Shown here piece by piece: positions 25,258-33,777 of a stretch of DNA of 64,000 bases. The stretch covers positions 62,001-126,000 of the forward strand of contig JBBDYH010000037.1 of the NCBI GenBank assembly GCA_040901795.1. The letters are read 5' to 3'. The notes under the pieces were generated by a model. It was not told the origin of the DNA, made no database searches, and saw only the letters and a program-made list of their open reading frames with translations. The position numbers were made by a program, and so were the translations under genes. How positions within the stretch are numbered: the stretch's first letter is position 1; each line of letters opens with the position of its first letter. Source of the DNA: JBBDYH01 sp040901795 (GTDB lineage: Bacteria; Planctomycetota; Planctomycetia; Pirellulales; JALHPA01).

Positions 25258-25508
25258 CAGATCCGGTCGGAGTATATGCTTTCACGGCTATCGTCGACGT
25301 TTGGATTGCGAGAACTGTGACTCCTAATCCAGGCGTCAAACTCTGCGAGCCACTGATCCGGCGGTAGAATTGCAGTTGTTTCAACGTCACCCCACAGTTT
25401 CTCCTCTACGGCGAGCGCGATGAACGACTCCAGATCCTGTCCCGCGGCCGCCGCCCGCTCCTGTAGCTTCGCTTGTGATTCTGGGGTTAGGTCAATCTGT
25501 ACATGCAT
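25257..25508 (-). CDS. Antitoxin partner of the PIN toxin (VapB-like)
   Basis: An 83-residue protein directly upstream of, and overlapping, the PIN toxin. The N-terminus (VQIDLTPESQAKLQERAAA) looks like a ribbon-helix-helix strand and helix; a short hinge then leads to an acidic and aromatic C-terminal part (PPDQWLAEFDAWIRSH) of the kind that wraps around a PIN toxin. I chose the ATG at 25508 because the RHH-type strand begins there; three residues earlier there is another ATG at 25517. Such antitoxins usually repress their own promoter, which would lie just upstream of 25517. Confidence 0.75.
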   Translation of the reverse strand: MHVQIDLTPESQAKLQERAAAAGQDLESFIALAVEEKLWGDVETTAILPPDQWLAEFDAWIRSHSSRNPNVDDSRESIYSDRI

Positions 25509-25606
25509 CGGATTCACATACCTCCACGATGGCCTGAGTTCACCATTAGACCTATCCGCAAAAGTGGCGCGGTCGTACCGACAAAGTATTCACGGTTTGG
25601 CTACAA

Positions 25607-26848
25607 CTATCCTACAGCCATTGTAGCACCCTTCAAGACTTCGTTCGGCTCGGCAATTCCCACTCCGTGACCTTTCGGCACGCTCAATGCGCCTTCGGTA
25701 ATGGTTAGCGGTGGATCAAACCATTGGCCGTAGGTTTCTACGCCCTTCTTGTACTCTTGCCAGGAGCCGATGTTCGGCGTGCAGGCGGCAAAGTGCAGCG
25801 AATAGACGAACCCGAACCCGCCGGAGAGGTGCACGGTGGTCGGCAGGTTTCGCAGGGCCGCCATGCGTGCCACGCGAATCGAGCGAATTAAGCCGCCGTA
25901 GTAGAATAAGTCGGGCTGCACGATATCTGCGACGCCGTGCTGGATCATCGATCGAAAGCGCGCGTGGCTGAATTCCTGCTCGCCCAAAGCGACGGGAATC
26001 TTAAGCGCGTCGGTGACTTTCTTCGTGTCGTCGAAGTCGTCGAACGGACAGGGCTCTTCAAAATAGACGGCGTCGATATCCTCCAACAATCGGCCGACCG
26101 GGATGGCGTGCTTTGCGTCATAGGAGCTGTTGGCGTCGGCGTGAATGGCGATCTGGTCGCCGAGCGCTTTGCGCGACAGCGGAATGAGCCTTTCCGTGCG
26201 GCCGGGTGAAGCATCTCGGTTGCGGCTCATCCGCCCGCCAACGCGGTACTTGACCGATTTGGCGCCGGTTTCGTCGATCAGCCGTTTCAAATAATCGACC
26301 TCTTGCTCGGGTGTGGTGTCGCGGCGGCCGCTGGCGACGTAGAACGGCATGCGTGTACGGATCACGCCGCCCATCAATTCGCCAATCGACTTGCCGGCGA
26401 CCCGTCCTAACAGGTCGAGGATGGCGAACTCGACCAATGCCACCGGGCACCACAGGGCCAGACCTTGAAACTTGTAGTTGTCACGCTCGCGATAGACGCC
26501 GAAGAGAAGTTCTTCGAGGTCACGCGCGTCCTTGCCGATAAAGTAAGGAATGACCAGGCGATTCAGAATCGGATAGAGGACGTCGGCGCGGCCGTTGTCC
26601 ACCGAGATGCCCAGGGCGCCGTCCTTCGAGCGGACGCGCAAAAAATGCTCGCGGCCTTTGTGCAACAGTTCGATGGACTGGATGATGATTGGATCTTTGA
26701 GGTGCTGCACATCGAGCACGGGCTTTGCCGCCGCCTCTTCGAGCGTTTCCTGCGTGACTTCAGCGCCATATCCAGAGGCAGGCTGAACCGCGGCCAGCGC
26801 GCTTGCGCCGGCAGCGGCGCTCAAAAAGTTTCGGCGATCGATTTTCAT
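25607..26848 (-). CDS. Enolase-superfamily enzyme (mandelate racemase/MLE type), Tat signal
   Basis: A 413-residue protein with a twin-arginine leader (DRRNFLSAAAGASALAAVQP). The capping domain is followed by a barrel with the three metal ligands of the mandelate racemase group: Asp238 (AIHADANSSYD), Glu264 (AVYFEEPCPF) and Glu290 (VALGEQEFSH). A probable catalytic lysine lies in VKYRVGG (Lys200). These enzymes abstract a proton next to a carboxylate, typically dehydrating or racemising sugar acids. A Tat-exported member is notable, since most of the family are cytoplasmic. It starts 38 bases after the stop of the last sulfatase gene, so it probably belongs to the same transcript and acts on a sugar acid released there. 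Confidence 0.85.
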   Translation of the reverse strand: MKIDRRNFLSAAAGASALAAVQPASGYGAEVTQETLEEAAAKPVLDVQHLKDPIIIQSIELLHKGREHFLRVRSKDGALGISVDNGRADVLYPILNRLVIPYFIGKDARDLEELLFGVYRERDNYKFQGLALWCPVALVEFAILDLLGRVAGKSIGELMGGVIRTRMPFYVASGRRDTTPEQEVDYLKRLIDETGAKSVKYRVGGRMSRNRDASPGRTERLIPLSRKALGDQIAIHADANSSYDAKHAIPVGRLLEDIDAVYFEEPCPFDDFDDTKKVTDALKIPVALGEQEFSHARFRSMIQHGVADIVQPDLFYYGGLIRSIRVARMAALRNLPTTVHLSGGFGFVYSLHFAACTPNIGSWQEYKKGVETYGQWFDPPLTITEGALSVPKGHGVGIAEPNEVLKGATMAVG

Positions 26849-26886
26849 GGACTCACCTGTAGGTGTCGAACGGAACGATTTGCCTG

Positions 26887-28302
26887 TTACTTCAACTGCG
26901 GCTTGCCGGGTACGACGGCGGCCTGGTGCTTCTCAACCGCGTCGCGAATCTCCGCGAGTACTTGAGGATGTTCCGCGGCGACGTTGAACCGCTCGGACGG
27001 GTCGTGGGGCAGATGGAATAACAGCGGCGGATCGTGTACGTCCGGCTTGGGCTGGCCATAGCCGGTTTGCGTGCGGAAGTGCAGTTTCCAATCGCCGATC
27101 CGGCAGGCGACGAGCTGGTCGCCGCGGTAGAAGTAGAACGGGCGCGGCGGCAGGGACTTGCCTTCCAACAACAGCGGCGCGAGGTCGTGACCGTCGAGCG
27201 CGACATCGGCCGGAGCGAGTATTCCGGCCAATGCGAGTGCGGTGGGAAACAGATCGAGCGTGCTGACCGGTTGGCTCGTCACGCCGGCGCGAATTCGGTT
27301 GGGCATCCAGACAATGCCGGGAACGCGCATGCCCCCTTCCCAGGTGCTTCCCTTTCCGTCTCGCAACAAGCCCGCACTGCCGCCTTGTGCGCCTTGCGTG
27401 AGCCACGGGCCATTGTCGCTGGTAAAGAGTACGAGAGTGTTCTCGGCCAGCCCTTCAGCACGTAACGCGTCGAAAATTTCACCAGTGCTCCAGTCAATCT
27501 CCTCGACAACGTCGCCGTAAATCCCACGCGGGCTCTTGCCCTTGAACTCCGGCGATGCAAACAGCGGGACGTGTGGCATAGTATGCGCCAGATACAGGAA
27601 GAAGGGGCGCTCCCTGTTCGCACGGATGAATTTCACCACTTCCACCGTGTACCGCTGTGTCAACGTGGTCTGGTCGGCGGGTCGCTCAATCACTTCGCCA
27701 TTGCGAATCAGCGGCACATTCCAGCCATCGGCGGGGGGATCGGCACGGCTGGTAACGCCGCGCGCGAGACCCGATCGGGCATCCATATCGTTGGAATAGG
27801 GCAACCCGAACGATGACTCAAAACCCTGGTCCAGCGGCCGCGACCCTTCGTGAATGCCCAAATGCCACTTGCCGATATGGGCGGTGGCGTAGCCCTGCTC
27901 CTTCAAGACTTCCGCCAGCGTGATTTCGGCAGGCGGTAGTCCGCCCTTGGAATTTGGAAACAAGACGCGCCGAGCGCCGCACATGCCGCTGCGAACGGGA
28001 TACCGTCCAGTGAGCAGCGCCGCACGGCTGGGCGTGCAGACCTCCGCCGCGGAATAAAAATCGGTGAATCGCAGCCCTTCGGCCGCCATGCGGTCGAGAT
28101 GCGGCGTGCGAATGCTCGGATGACCGTAGCAACCCAAGTCGCCGTAACCAAGATCGTCGGCGAAGAGAATTACGATGTTGGGTTTGTCGGCCGCGACCGC
28201 TGGTCCGGCGCCGAAGCAACATACCACCGCAACGGCAACAGCAGACAGGATTAGCCGCAAATGGAGCATGAATGAACGCGAATATTCGATGGACAGTTTC
28301 AT
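26887..28302 (-). CDS. Sulfatase (arylsulfatase A-like), CTPSR signature
   Basis: A 471-residue exported sulfatase. Metal-binding FADDLGYGDLGCYG (Asp49, Asp50) and the active-site CTPSRAALLTGRY (Cys89) are intact; the Cys is the residue converted to formylglycine. Further family blocks are TAHIGKWHLG, YLAHTMPHVPLF and LVLFTSDNGPW. A signal peptide (LHLRLILSAVAVAVVCCFGA) is preceded by a short n-region. The start is uncertain: ATGs at 28323, 28302 and 28269 are in frame. The ATG at 28323 overlaps the upstream sulfatase stop as ATGA, so translation is likely coupled; I list 28302 as the compromise. The specificity cannot be told; the fold favours a glycosaminoglycan- or algal-type sulfate ester. 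Confidence 0.88.
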   Translation of the reverse strand: MKLSIEYSRSFMLHLRLILSAVAVAVVCCFGAGPAVAADKPNIVILFADDLGYGDLGCYGHPSIRTPHLDRMAAEGLRFTDFYSAAEVCTPSRAALLTGRYPVRSGMCGARRVLFPNSKGGLPPAEITLAEVLKEQGYATAHIGKWHLGIHEGSRPLDQGFESSFGLPYSNDMDARSGLARGVTSRADPPADGWNVPLIRNGEVIERPADQTTLTQRYTVEVVKFIRANRERPFFLYLAHTMPHVPLFASPEFKGKSPRGIYGDVVEEIDWSTGEIFDALRAEGLAENTLVLFTSDNGPWLTQGAQGGSAGLLRDGKGSTWEGGMRVPGIVWMPNRIRAGVTSQPVSTLDLFPTALALAGILAPADVALDGHDLAPLLLEGKSLPPRPFYFYRGDQLVACRIGDWKLHFRTQTGYGQPKPDVHDPPLLFHLPHDPSERFNVAAEHPQVLAEIRDAVEKHQAAVVPGKPQLK

Positions 28303-28319
28303 GGTTGGATCGGTAAGAG

Positions 28320-29804
28320 TCATTCTGGAATCGGAGCGTCGCGCCGAACAGTTTTGCCTTCCCACACGGCTTCGTCGGTCGCTTTGTTGTACGTGAGGAT
28401 CCGGCTAGCGCTTCCAGGAGCCGGGCGTTCGTCGATGCTGGGGAGCCATCGGCGATGTTCGGCGATGGTGCCGCGCCGCTGCGGGTCCCCCGCGAGGTTC
28501 GTCCACTCGCGCGGATCGTTTTGCAAGTCGTACAGCTCTTCGCTGCCGTCGGCGTAGCAGATGTAGCGCCAACGATCGGTTCGCACGGCGTGGTTGCCTT
28601 GGTTATGCGACGTGATCGCCGGCCAGTCGCGCGGAGCGGACGCATCGCGAAGCTGCGGGACGAGGCTGTGACCTTCCAGATCGTTGCGCGCCGTTAGCCC
28701 GCACAGCTCAACGAGTGTGGGATAAATGTCGAGCAGCTCGACCGGCTGCGTACAGCGAGCACCCGTGGCCACGCCCGGCCCGGCGAAGATCAGCGGCACG
28801 CGCGTCGCAGGTTCCCAAAGCGTGTTCTTGCCCGTGATTTCTTTCTCACCCAAATGATAGCCGTGATCGCTCCACACGACGACGATCGTGTTCTCCGTTA
28901 ATCCGGATTCTTCCAGAGCGTCGAGCACGCGGCCAATCTGAGCGTCGACGAAGCTGGTGCTGGCAAGGTACGAACGCACCAGATTCCGCCATTGGTTGTT
29001 TTCTTTCACCCACTTGAGCCGTGGCTCGGGTAGATTCCAGTGCAAATACCACGAGAAGCGCGGGGTGTCGGCGCGATCGTCGTCCCTTACCGGGGGCAGG
29101 ACGCTGTCGTCGTCAGGGTAGAGGTCAAACCATTTCTGGGTTGCATAGCACGGCACGTGTGGCAGGAAAAAACCGGCAGCCAGGAAGAAAGGCTGGTCCT
29201 TGGGTGCGGCATGGATCTGTTCGACGGCCCAGTTGGCAACCTGATAATCTCCCTTGTCCTCATCGCGGTGCGGAAATACACCCCAGTCCATGAGCGGATG
29301 GTTACCCATCGGCGTTGGCGCGATCAGTTTATTCGGTGGCTTCGCGCCGATGCCGCCCGCGGGCCCCCACACGTCAAACTCTTTGGCGGCATTCGGTCCG
29401 CGGCCATACCCGCCATGATAGATCTTGCCGGCGGTAAGCGTGCGATAGCCGTGCGCCTTGAAGTGCTGCGCCAGTGTCACGCGGTCGCGCCACTTCTCGA
29501 CTGTGCGAAACCACGGGGCCAGGCCGTAGATCCCCGTGGTTGTTGGCCGCAGGCCCAGCATCACGCTGGTTCGCGACGGATTGCATAGCGGCGCCTGACA
29601 ATGGGCATTCAGAAAAACGGCGCCGCGCTTGGCCAGCCGATCGAGGTGCGGGGTTTTTGCATGCGGATGGCCGCCCAATGCACCAATCCAATCATTCTGA
29701 TCGTCGATGGCGATGAACAGGACGTTTGGTTTGCTGGCGAGGGCGCGTTGCTCACATTGCGAGAGCGTCCAACAGATCGCGAAAATCGAACACAGAATGC
29801 GCAA
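28320..29804 (-). CDS. Sulfatase (iduronate/choline-sulfatase-like), CNPSR signature
   Basis: A 494-residue exported sulfatase with metal site LFIAIDDQNDW (Asp34, Asp35) and active-site CNPSRTSVMLGLRP (Cys74). The iduronate-2-sulfatase-type features HGYRTLTAGKIYHGGYGRGP and VVVWSDHGYHLGEKE are clear. The frame stays open to 29969, but that leader is encoded by the dispersed repeat at 29843-29930 (it reads CRPSGAL and CRPSGAS). I therefore propose the TTG at 29804, which opens a plausible signal peptide (MRILCSIFAICWTLSQ, cleavage near Ala23). Its stop overlaps the next sulfatase start (ATGA). Substrate unknown. Confidence 0.85.
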   Translation of the reverse strand: MRILCSIFAICWTLSQCEQRALASKPNVLFIAIDDQNDWIGALGGHPHAKTPHLDRLAKRGAVFLNAHCQAPLCNPSRTSVMLGLRPTTTGIYGLAPWFRTVEKWRDRVTLAQHFKAHGYRTLTAGKIYHGGYGRGPNAAKEFDVWGPAGGIGAKPPNKLIAPTPMGNHPLMDWGVFPHRDEDKGDYQVANWAVEQIHAAPKDQPFFLAAGFFLPHVPCYATQKWFDLYPDDDSVLPPVRDDDRADTPRFSWYLHWNLPEPRLKWVKENNQWRNLVRSYLASTSFVDAQIGRVLDALEESGLTENTIVVVWSDHGYHLGEKEITGKNTLWEPATRVPLIFAGPGVATGARCTQPVELLDIYPTLVELCGLTARNDLEGHSLVPQLRDASAPRDWPAITSHNQGNHAVRTDRWRYICYADGSEELYDLQNDPREWTNLAGDPQRRGTIAEHRRWLPSIDERPAPGSASRILTYNKATDEAVWEGKTVRRDAPIPE

Positions 29805-29842
29805 CCAAACCGAGATCGCCGTAAAAGCGCAGTGGTACAGAG

Positions 29843-29930
29843 AAGCCCCGGAGGGGCGACATTCTGTAGCCGGGGACGCGAGCCCCCGGCTCGCGAACCG
29901 TGAAAAGCACAAAGCCCCGGAGGGGCGACA
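29843..29930. repeat. Composite repeat: two identical units around a hairpin, copy 1
   Basis: Two copies of AAGCCCCGGAGGGGCGACA (29843-29865 and 29911-29930) flank a perfect 8-bp stem (AGCCGGGG/CCCCGGCT, 29868-29891). Each unit is itself a small GCCCC/GGGGC hairpin. The same composite occurs in opposite orientation at 36833-36923. It lies in the gap between two sulfatase genes. Confidence 0.75.
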
Positions 29931-29972
29931 CTGTGGCTGGTTTAACGATGCAAATTCTCCCATGATCATCCG

Positions 29973-31787
29973 TCATTCCAGCAGCGTGAGCGTCATCGCG
30001 CGCAAGTGCATCACTTCGTTGCCCGGAATCTCGATCGCCCGAAGCATGAGCGGGCCAGTCCCTTTTTCGAGGCGAATCGTCCCGAGCTTCAGCAGCCGAA
30101 ACTCCTTCATCGGGGATTCGGCCCGCGGTCGTGGTAGCGTATCCTGGTTCGAGTACAGCGGGGGATCCCAACCCGGCTCTACTTTGCCGCGAAGGCGGCT
30201 ATCTCGAAATGCAAGCTCGATCGTCGAGCCCGCATCGGCCGGCGGGCAGGTGTACATGATCTCAACTTCGTACCGGCCCGGCGTGTTCACTTCAATTTGC
30301 CAGACCAGCGAATCGTCGCGGCTTGTCCAGTTGACGAAGTAGGAGCTGTTTGGCGCCCCGGAGCTGCGGCGAACTTTGCCATGCGGCTGGCCATCGCGTG
30401 CGGGAAGCCACGTGCGCGGAAACTCGCGGTAGCCAACCGGAATCGGCCGTGGATCGATCATGCCCCCTTTTGCACGCGGCGTCTGCTCTTGCTCAATGAC
30501 TTGACGCCGCCAGGTACGAACCGCTTCGGCCAGCTTCGCCGTCAATTCGGGTTGTTGCGCATTCACTGGCGTCATTTGCCCAGGGTCGGCCAGCATGTCG
30601 TAAAGCCGCCCTTGATCGTCAAGCCGGTGCGTCTGTGTGCGGACGCTGACTCTGCCGTTCCAGGTGGAATAGATCATCCGCTCCGGCCACCCGGTGAAAT
30701 CCCCCATGAGCAACAGTGACAGATCGCGTCCATCCAGTGGCTTGTCTCCCACACGCTCCACTTCGGTGAGGGACAACAGCGTGGGTAAAAGATCGATCGC
30801 GGCGGTAATCTCAGAAACCGTATTACCCTTGGGGAGTTTCGCCGGCCAGCGGATGAAACACGTGGAGCGGATTCCTCCTTCGTCGGTGCTCCCCTTGCGG
30901 CCTCTCATGCCGCCGTTCCAGCGCGCGGTGTTGGGGCCGTTGTCGGAGAAGTACAACACAATGGTCTGCTCGACGAGTTTGAGCTCGTTCAGCTTCTTCA
31001 GAACGCGGCCGACATTCCAGTCCTGGTTCTCAAGCATGGCCAGCGCACAGCGCGTGTGATCGAGGTTCTCCTGCCGCGGCTGTGTGGCCTGCTGTGTGAT
31101 CGGCTTATTCTTGAATCGCCGCCAATACTCCTCGGGCACAGCCCAGGGAGAGTGCGGTGTGGTGAACGGCACATAACACAAGAAGGGTCTGGCCCGGTTA
31201 CGTTCGATGAAGTCAAGCGCCTGGTCGGTGCATACATCGACGATGTACCCCTTGCCGCGGACGGGTTGGCCGTTGCGCTCCAGCGGTGGATCGAAGTACT
31301 CGCCCCAGTGCCCGGAGGTGTAGCCGTAGTATTCATCGAAGCCGCGCGCGTTCGGATGATACGGCCACTGGCTGCCGTTGTGCCACTTGCCAAAGGCGCC
31401 AGTGGCGTAGCCGGCCGCTCGAAACGCATCTGCAATCGTTTTCTCGTCGAGGTCCATCCGTTCCTGCCCGGTAGATACGCCATAAACGCCGGTTCGGGGG
31501 TGGTAGCGGCCGGTAAGGAATTCAGCGCGGGTCGGGGAGCAAACCGGGCATACGTAGAACCGATCGAGCGTGACACCGTCGCGCGCGAGCGAGTCGATAT
31601 TCGGGGTCTGGACCTGCGTATTGCCGTTGTGACTGTAGTCGCCCCAGCCCGCGTCGTCAGCAAGAAGGATTACGACGTTGGGTCTTGGCGCAGCATCGGC
31701 GACGACGATTGCGCACGGCAAGAGGATAACGCCGCAGATCAGAGAGCAAACGGCAATCGCGAGCCGTAGTTTGATGTTGGAAGTCAT
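29973..31787 (-). CDS. Sulfatase with C-terminal accessory domain, CSPTR signature
   Basis: A 604-residue exported sulfatase. The signal peptide (KLRLAIAVCSLICGVILLPC) follows an ATG at 31787; an ATG 25 codons earlier would start in a repeat-like stretch. Metal site LLADDAGWGDY (Asp44, Asp45) and active-site CSPTRAEFLTGRY (Cys83) are intact; the Thr instead of Ser after Pro is an allowed variant of C-x-P/A-x-R. A second domain of about 150 residues follows the catalytic part, beta-rich with a CBM-like flavour (LVWQIEVNTPGRYEVEIMYT; IRLEKGTGPLMLRAIEIPG), often seen in planctomycete sulfatases and possibly binding the polymer. Confidence 0.88.
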   Translation of the reverse strand: MTSNIKLRLAIAVCSLICGVILLPCAIVVADAAPRPNVVILLADDAGWGDYSHNGNTQVQTPNIDSLARDGVTLDRFYVCPVCSPTRAEFLTGRYHPRTGVYGVSTGQERMDLDEKTIADAFRAAGYATGAFGKWHNGSQWPYHPNARGFDEYYGYTSGHWGEYFDPPLERNGQPVRGKGYIVDVCTDQALDFIERNRARPFLCYVPFTTPHSPWAVPEEYWRRFKNKPITQQATQPRQENLDHTRCALAMLENQDWNVGRVLKKLNELKLVEQTIVLYFSDNGPNTARWNGGMRGRKGSTDEGGIRSTCFIRWPAKLPKGNTVSEITAAIDLLPTLLSLTEVERVGDKPLDGRDLSLLLMGDFTGWPERMIYSTWNGRVSVRTQTHRLDDQGRLYDMLADPGQMTPVNAQQPELTAKLAEAVRTWRRQVIEQEQTPRAKGGMIDPRPIPVGYREFPRTWLPARDGQPHGKVRRSSGAPNSSYFVNWTSRDDSLVWQIEVNTPGRYEVEIMYTCPPADAGSTIELAFRDSRLRGKVEPGWDPPLYSNQDTLPRPRAESPMKEFRLLKLGTIRLEKGTGPLMLRAIEIPGNEVMHLRAMTLTLLE

Positions 31788-31796
31788 CCCATTGAT

Positions 31797-31832
31797 TGAA
31801 CCGCGGAGTCGCGGAGACGCAGAGAGGACAGG
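31797..31832. repeat. Dispersed GCGGAGACGCAGAGA-type sequence
   Basis: GAACCGCGGAGTCGCGGAGACGCAGAGAGGACAG-like text lies just upstream of the sulfatase start; a related GAACCGCCGAGACGCAGAGAG appears at 36755-36775 between the second DUF1553 and DUF1501 genes. The two share most bases and are probably copies of one short intergenic element. Confidence 0.5.
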
Positions 31833-31900
31833 TATATTGGCCAGTCGCCGCGGCGACAACACGAATGCACACAGATGCAGGCGACAAGCCGACTCTTTAA

Positions 31901-31932
31901 TCTGTGTTCATCTGCGTTCATCTGTGGCTAAT
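31901..31932. repeat. Dispersed TCTGTGTTCATCTGTGGCTAA-type repeat
   Basis: TCTGTGTTCATCTGCGTTCA followed by TCTGTGGCTAATT. The same element in both orientations flanks position 41340 (see 41274-41425). Here it lies across the 3' end of a sulfatase gene and supplies its TAG stop (31928-31930). Confidence 0.7.
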
Positions 31933-33571
31933 TCACTTGCCTCAGCGACTCTGTGCTTGGCGGTTCGTTACGATTTCTTGGTTTTTTTGCCTTCTTGCCT
32001 GGATTTGGCTGTTTGGCTTTCGGCTCGCCGCCAAAGGCTTGATTGCCATAGGCGGCGCGAGGCGCCGGCTCGGTGTCGTCGACTTCTTTTCGTAGCCGCT
32101 CCAGCTCGGTGTACAGCTCCTTTACCGTAGCCGAGTAGGCGGGGTCGTCGTAAAAATTCTTGGTTTCCAACGGATCTTTCTCGCGATCGAGCAGCTCCCA
32201 GTCGTCGACATCGGGCTTATAGTAGCGCACCAGTTTGAAGCGGTCGGTGATCACGCCGTAGTGCGGTCGCACGCGGTGCGGTACGGGGAATTCGTAGTAA
32301 TGGTAATAGAGGCTCGTGCGCCAAACGGCGGGAGTTTCACCCTTGCAGAGCGAAACGAGACTGCGACCTTGCATGTCGTCGGGCGCTGGCGCCCCGGCGA
32401 TGTCGAGAAACGTCTGGGCAAAGTCCAACAGCGAAACGATCGCCTTTGTGGTGGTCCGCGGTTTCGTCACGCCGGGCCAGCGAACTAACAGTGGAGTGCG
32501 CAGCGACTCCTCGAAGATCCAGCGCTTGTCGAACCAGCCATGCTCGCCGAGGAAGAAACCTTGATCCGATGAGCAGATCACCACGGTGTTATCGGCTAGT
32601 CCTTCGTCTTCCAAGAAATGCAGCAACCGGCCCACGCTCTCGTCAACGGCTTTCACAGAGCCAAGATAGTCGTGCATATAGCGGTTGTAGCGCCAGCGGA
32701 CCAGTTCCGTGCCGGTCAACTTCGCCTTGCGAAATTCGGCATTGCGCGGCTCATAGTACGCGTTCCACTCTTGGAGCTGCTCGTCGTTTAGTCCCGGCGG
32801 CGGACTGAGCTTTGCATCCAAGTCGGTGAACGTGCGATCAAGGCCCATGTCGTGATCGCTGACAGCCTTGCTGCGGCCTGCGTAGTCGTCGAACAGCGTT
32901 TCGGGCTCGGGGTACTTGCGGTCGTTGTCCCAGCCGAGATGCCGCAGCGCCGGGGCCCATTCGCGGTGCGGCGCTTTGTGCTGGCTCATCAGCACAAACG
33001 GCTTCGACTTGTCGCGGTTCTTCAGCCACTCGATCGACAGGTCCGTGATCACGTCGGTTGTATAGCCGGTGTGTTGCACGCGGCGGCCGTTGTCGATCAT
33101 CGGCGGGTTGTAGTATCGCCCCTGTCCGGGCAGGATGTGCCAATGGTCGAAGCCGGTCGGGTCGGTCATCAGATGCCACTTGCCGATGAGGGCCGTCGAG
33201 TAACCCGCACGCTGGAGTAACTTGGGAAACGTCTGCTGGCTGCCGTCGAAGCGACTGTTGGAGTTGTTGTAGAAGCCGTTTTTGTGCGAATACTTGCCGG
33301 TGAGGATCGTCGCACGGCTGGGACCGCAGATCGAATTGGTCACCAGGCAACGATCGAACCGCACCCCTTCGCGCGCGAGTCGGTCCATGTTCGGCGTTTC
33401 CAGCAGCTTGCGACTGTCGCCGTAGGTACTGATCGCCTGACACGTCAGGTCGTCGGCAAAAATGAAGAGGATATTCGGCTGCGGCTTTTCCTCCGCCGAG
33501 GCGGGCAAAGCGAATCCGAGCAAGAATCCGCAGGCCAATACGAGGCAAGTACAACGAGCGATGTAATTCAT
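31928..33571 (-). CDS. Sulfatase (arylsulfatase-like), CGPSR signature
   Basis: A 547-residue exported sulfatase, first of the four. The signal peptide (CTCLVLACGFLLGFALPASA, cleavage near residue 26) follows an ATG at 33571 with GGGGGGA upstream. Metal site ILFIFADDL (Asp40, Asp41) and active-site CGPSRATILTGKY (Cys82). The rest has standard blocks: LIGKWHLMTDP, VLMSQHKAPHREW, VVICSSDQGFFLGEHGWFDK. The length and the latter block put it near the heparan/N-sulfoglucosamine-type group. The C-terminus is Lys/Pro-rich (KQPNPGKKAKKPRNRNEPP), and its stop codon lies within a dispersed repeat, so the original end may have been altered. Confidence 0.88.
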   Translation of the reverse strand: MNYIARCTCLVLACGFLLGFALPASAEEKPQPNILFIFADDLTCQAISTYGDSRKLLETPNMDRLAREGVRFDRCLVTNSICGPSRATILTGKYSHKNGFYNNSNSRFDGSQQTFPKLLQRAGYSTALIGKWHLMTDPTGFDHWHILPGQGRYYNPPMIDNGRRVQHTGYTTDVITDLSIEWLKNRDKSKPFVLMSQHKAPHREWAPALRHLGWDNDRKYPEPETLFDDYAGRSKAVSDHDMGLDRTFTDLDAKLSPPPGLNDEQLQEWNAYYEPRNAEFRKAKLTGTELVRWRYNRYMHDYLGSVKAVDESVGRLLHFLEDEGLADNTVVICSSDQGFFLGEHGWFDKRWIFEESLRTPLLVRWPGVTKPRTTTKAIVSLLDFAQTFLDIAGAPAPDDMQGRSLVSLCKGETPAVWRTSLYYHYYEFPVPHRVRPHYGVITDRFKLVRYYKPDVDDWELLDREKDPLETKNFYDDPAYSATVKELYTELERLRKEVDDTEPAPRAAYGNQAFGGEPKAKQPNPGKKAKKPRNRNEPPSTESLRQVN

Positions 33572-33777
33572 GGTGGTCCCCCCAAAGGAACGTGTTCACG
33601 GACCGTCAGTGTATCCCCGAATGATCGTCGTTGCGAGCAATCGGTTGCCATCCGCTTCAAACCCAACGCCGCCGTCCTCCAGCGGTGGACCCGGATGCGA
33701 CTGAGTGGTTACCATGAAACAGCGGGCTTGGACTAACCTTTCGCTCTTTCACCGGTTTGCACCTCGTACGGGTCGGT

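Noticed and set aside
28320..29969. Longer N-terminus of the CNPSR sulfatase to the ATG at 29969
   Set aside because: That segment is encoded by the dispersed composite repeat and has no signal-peptide character.
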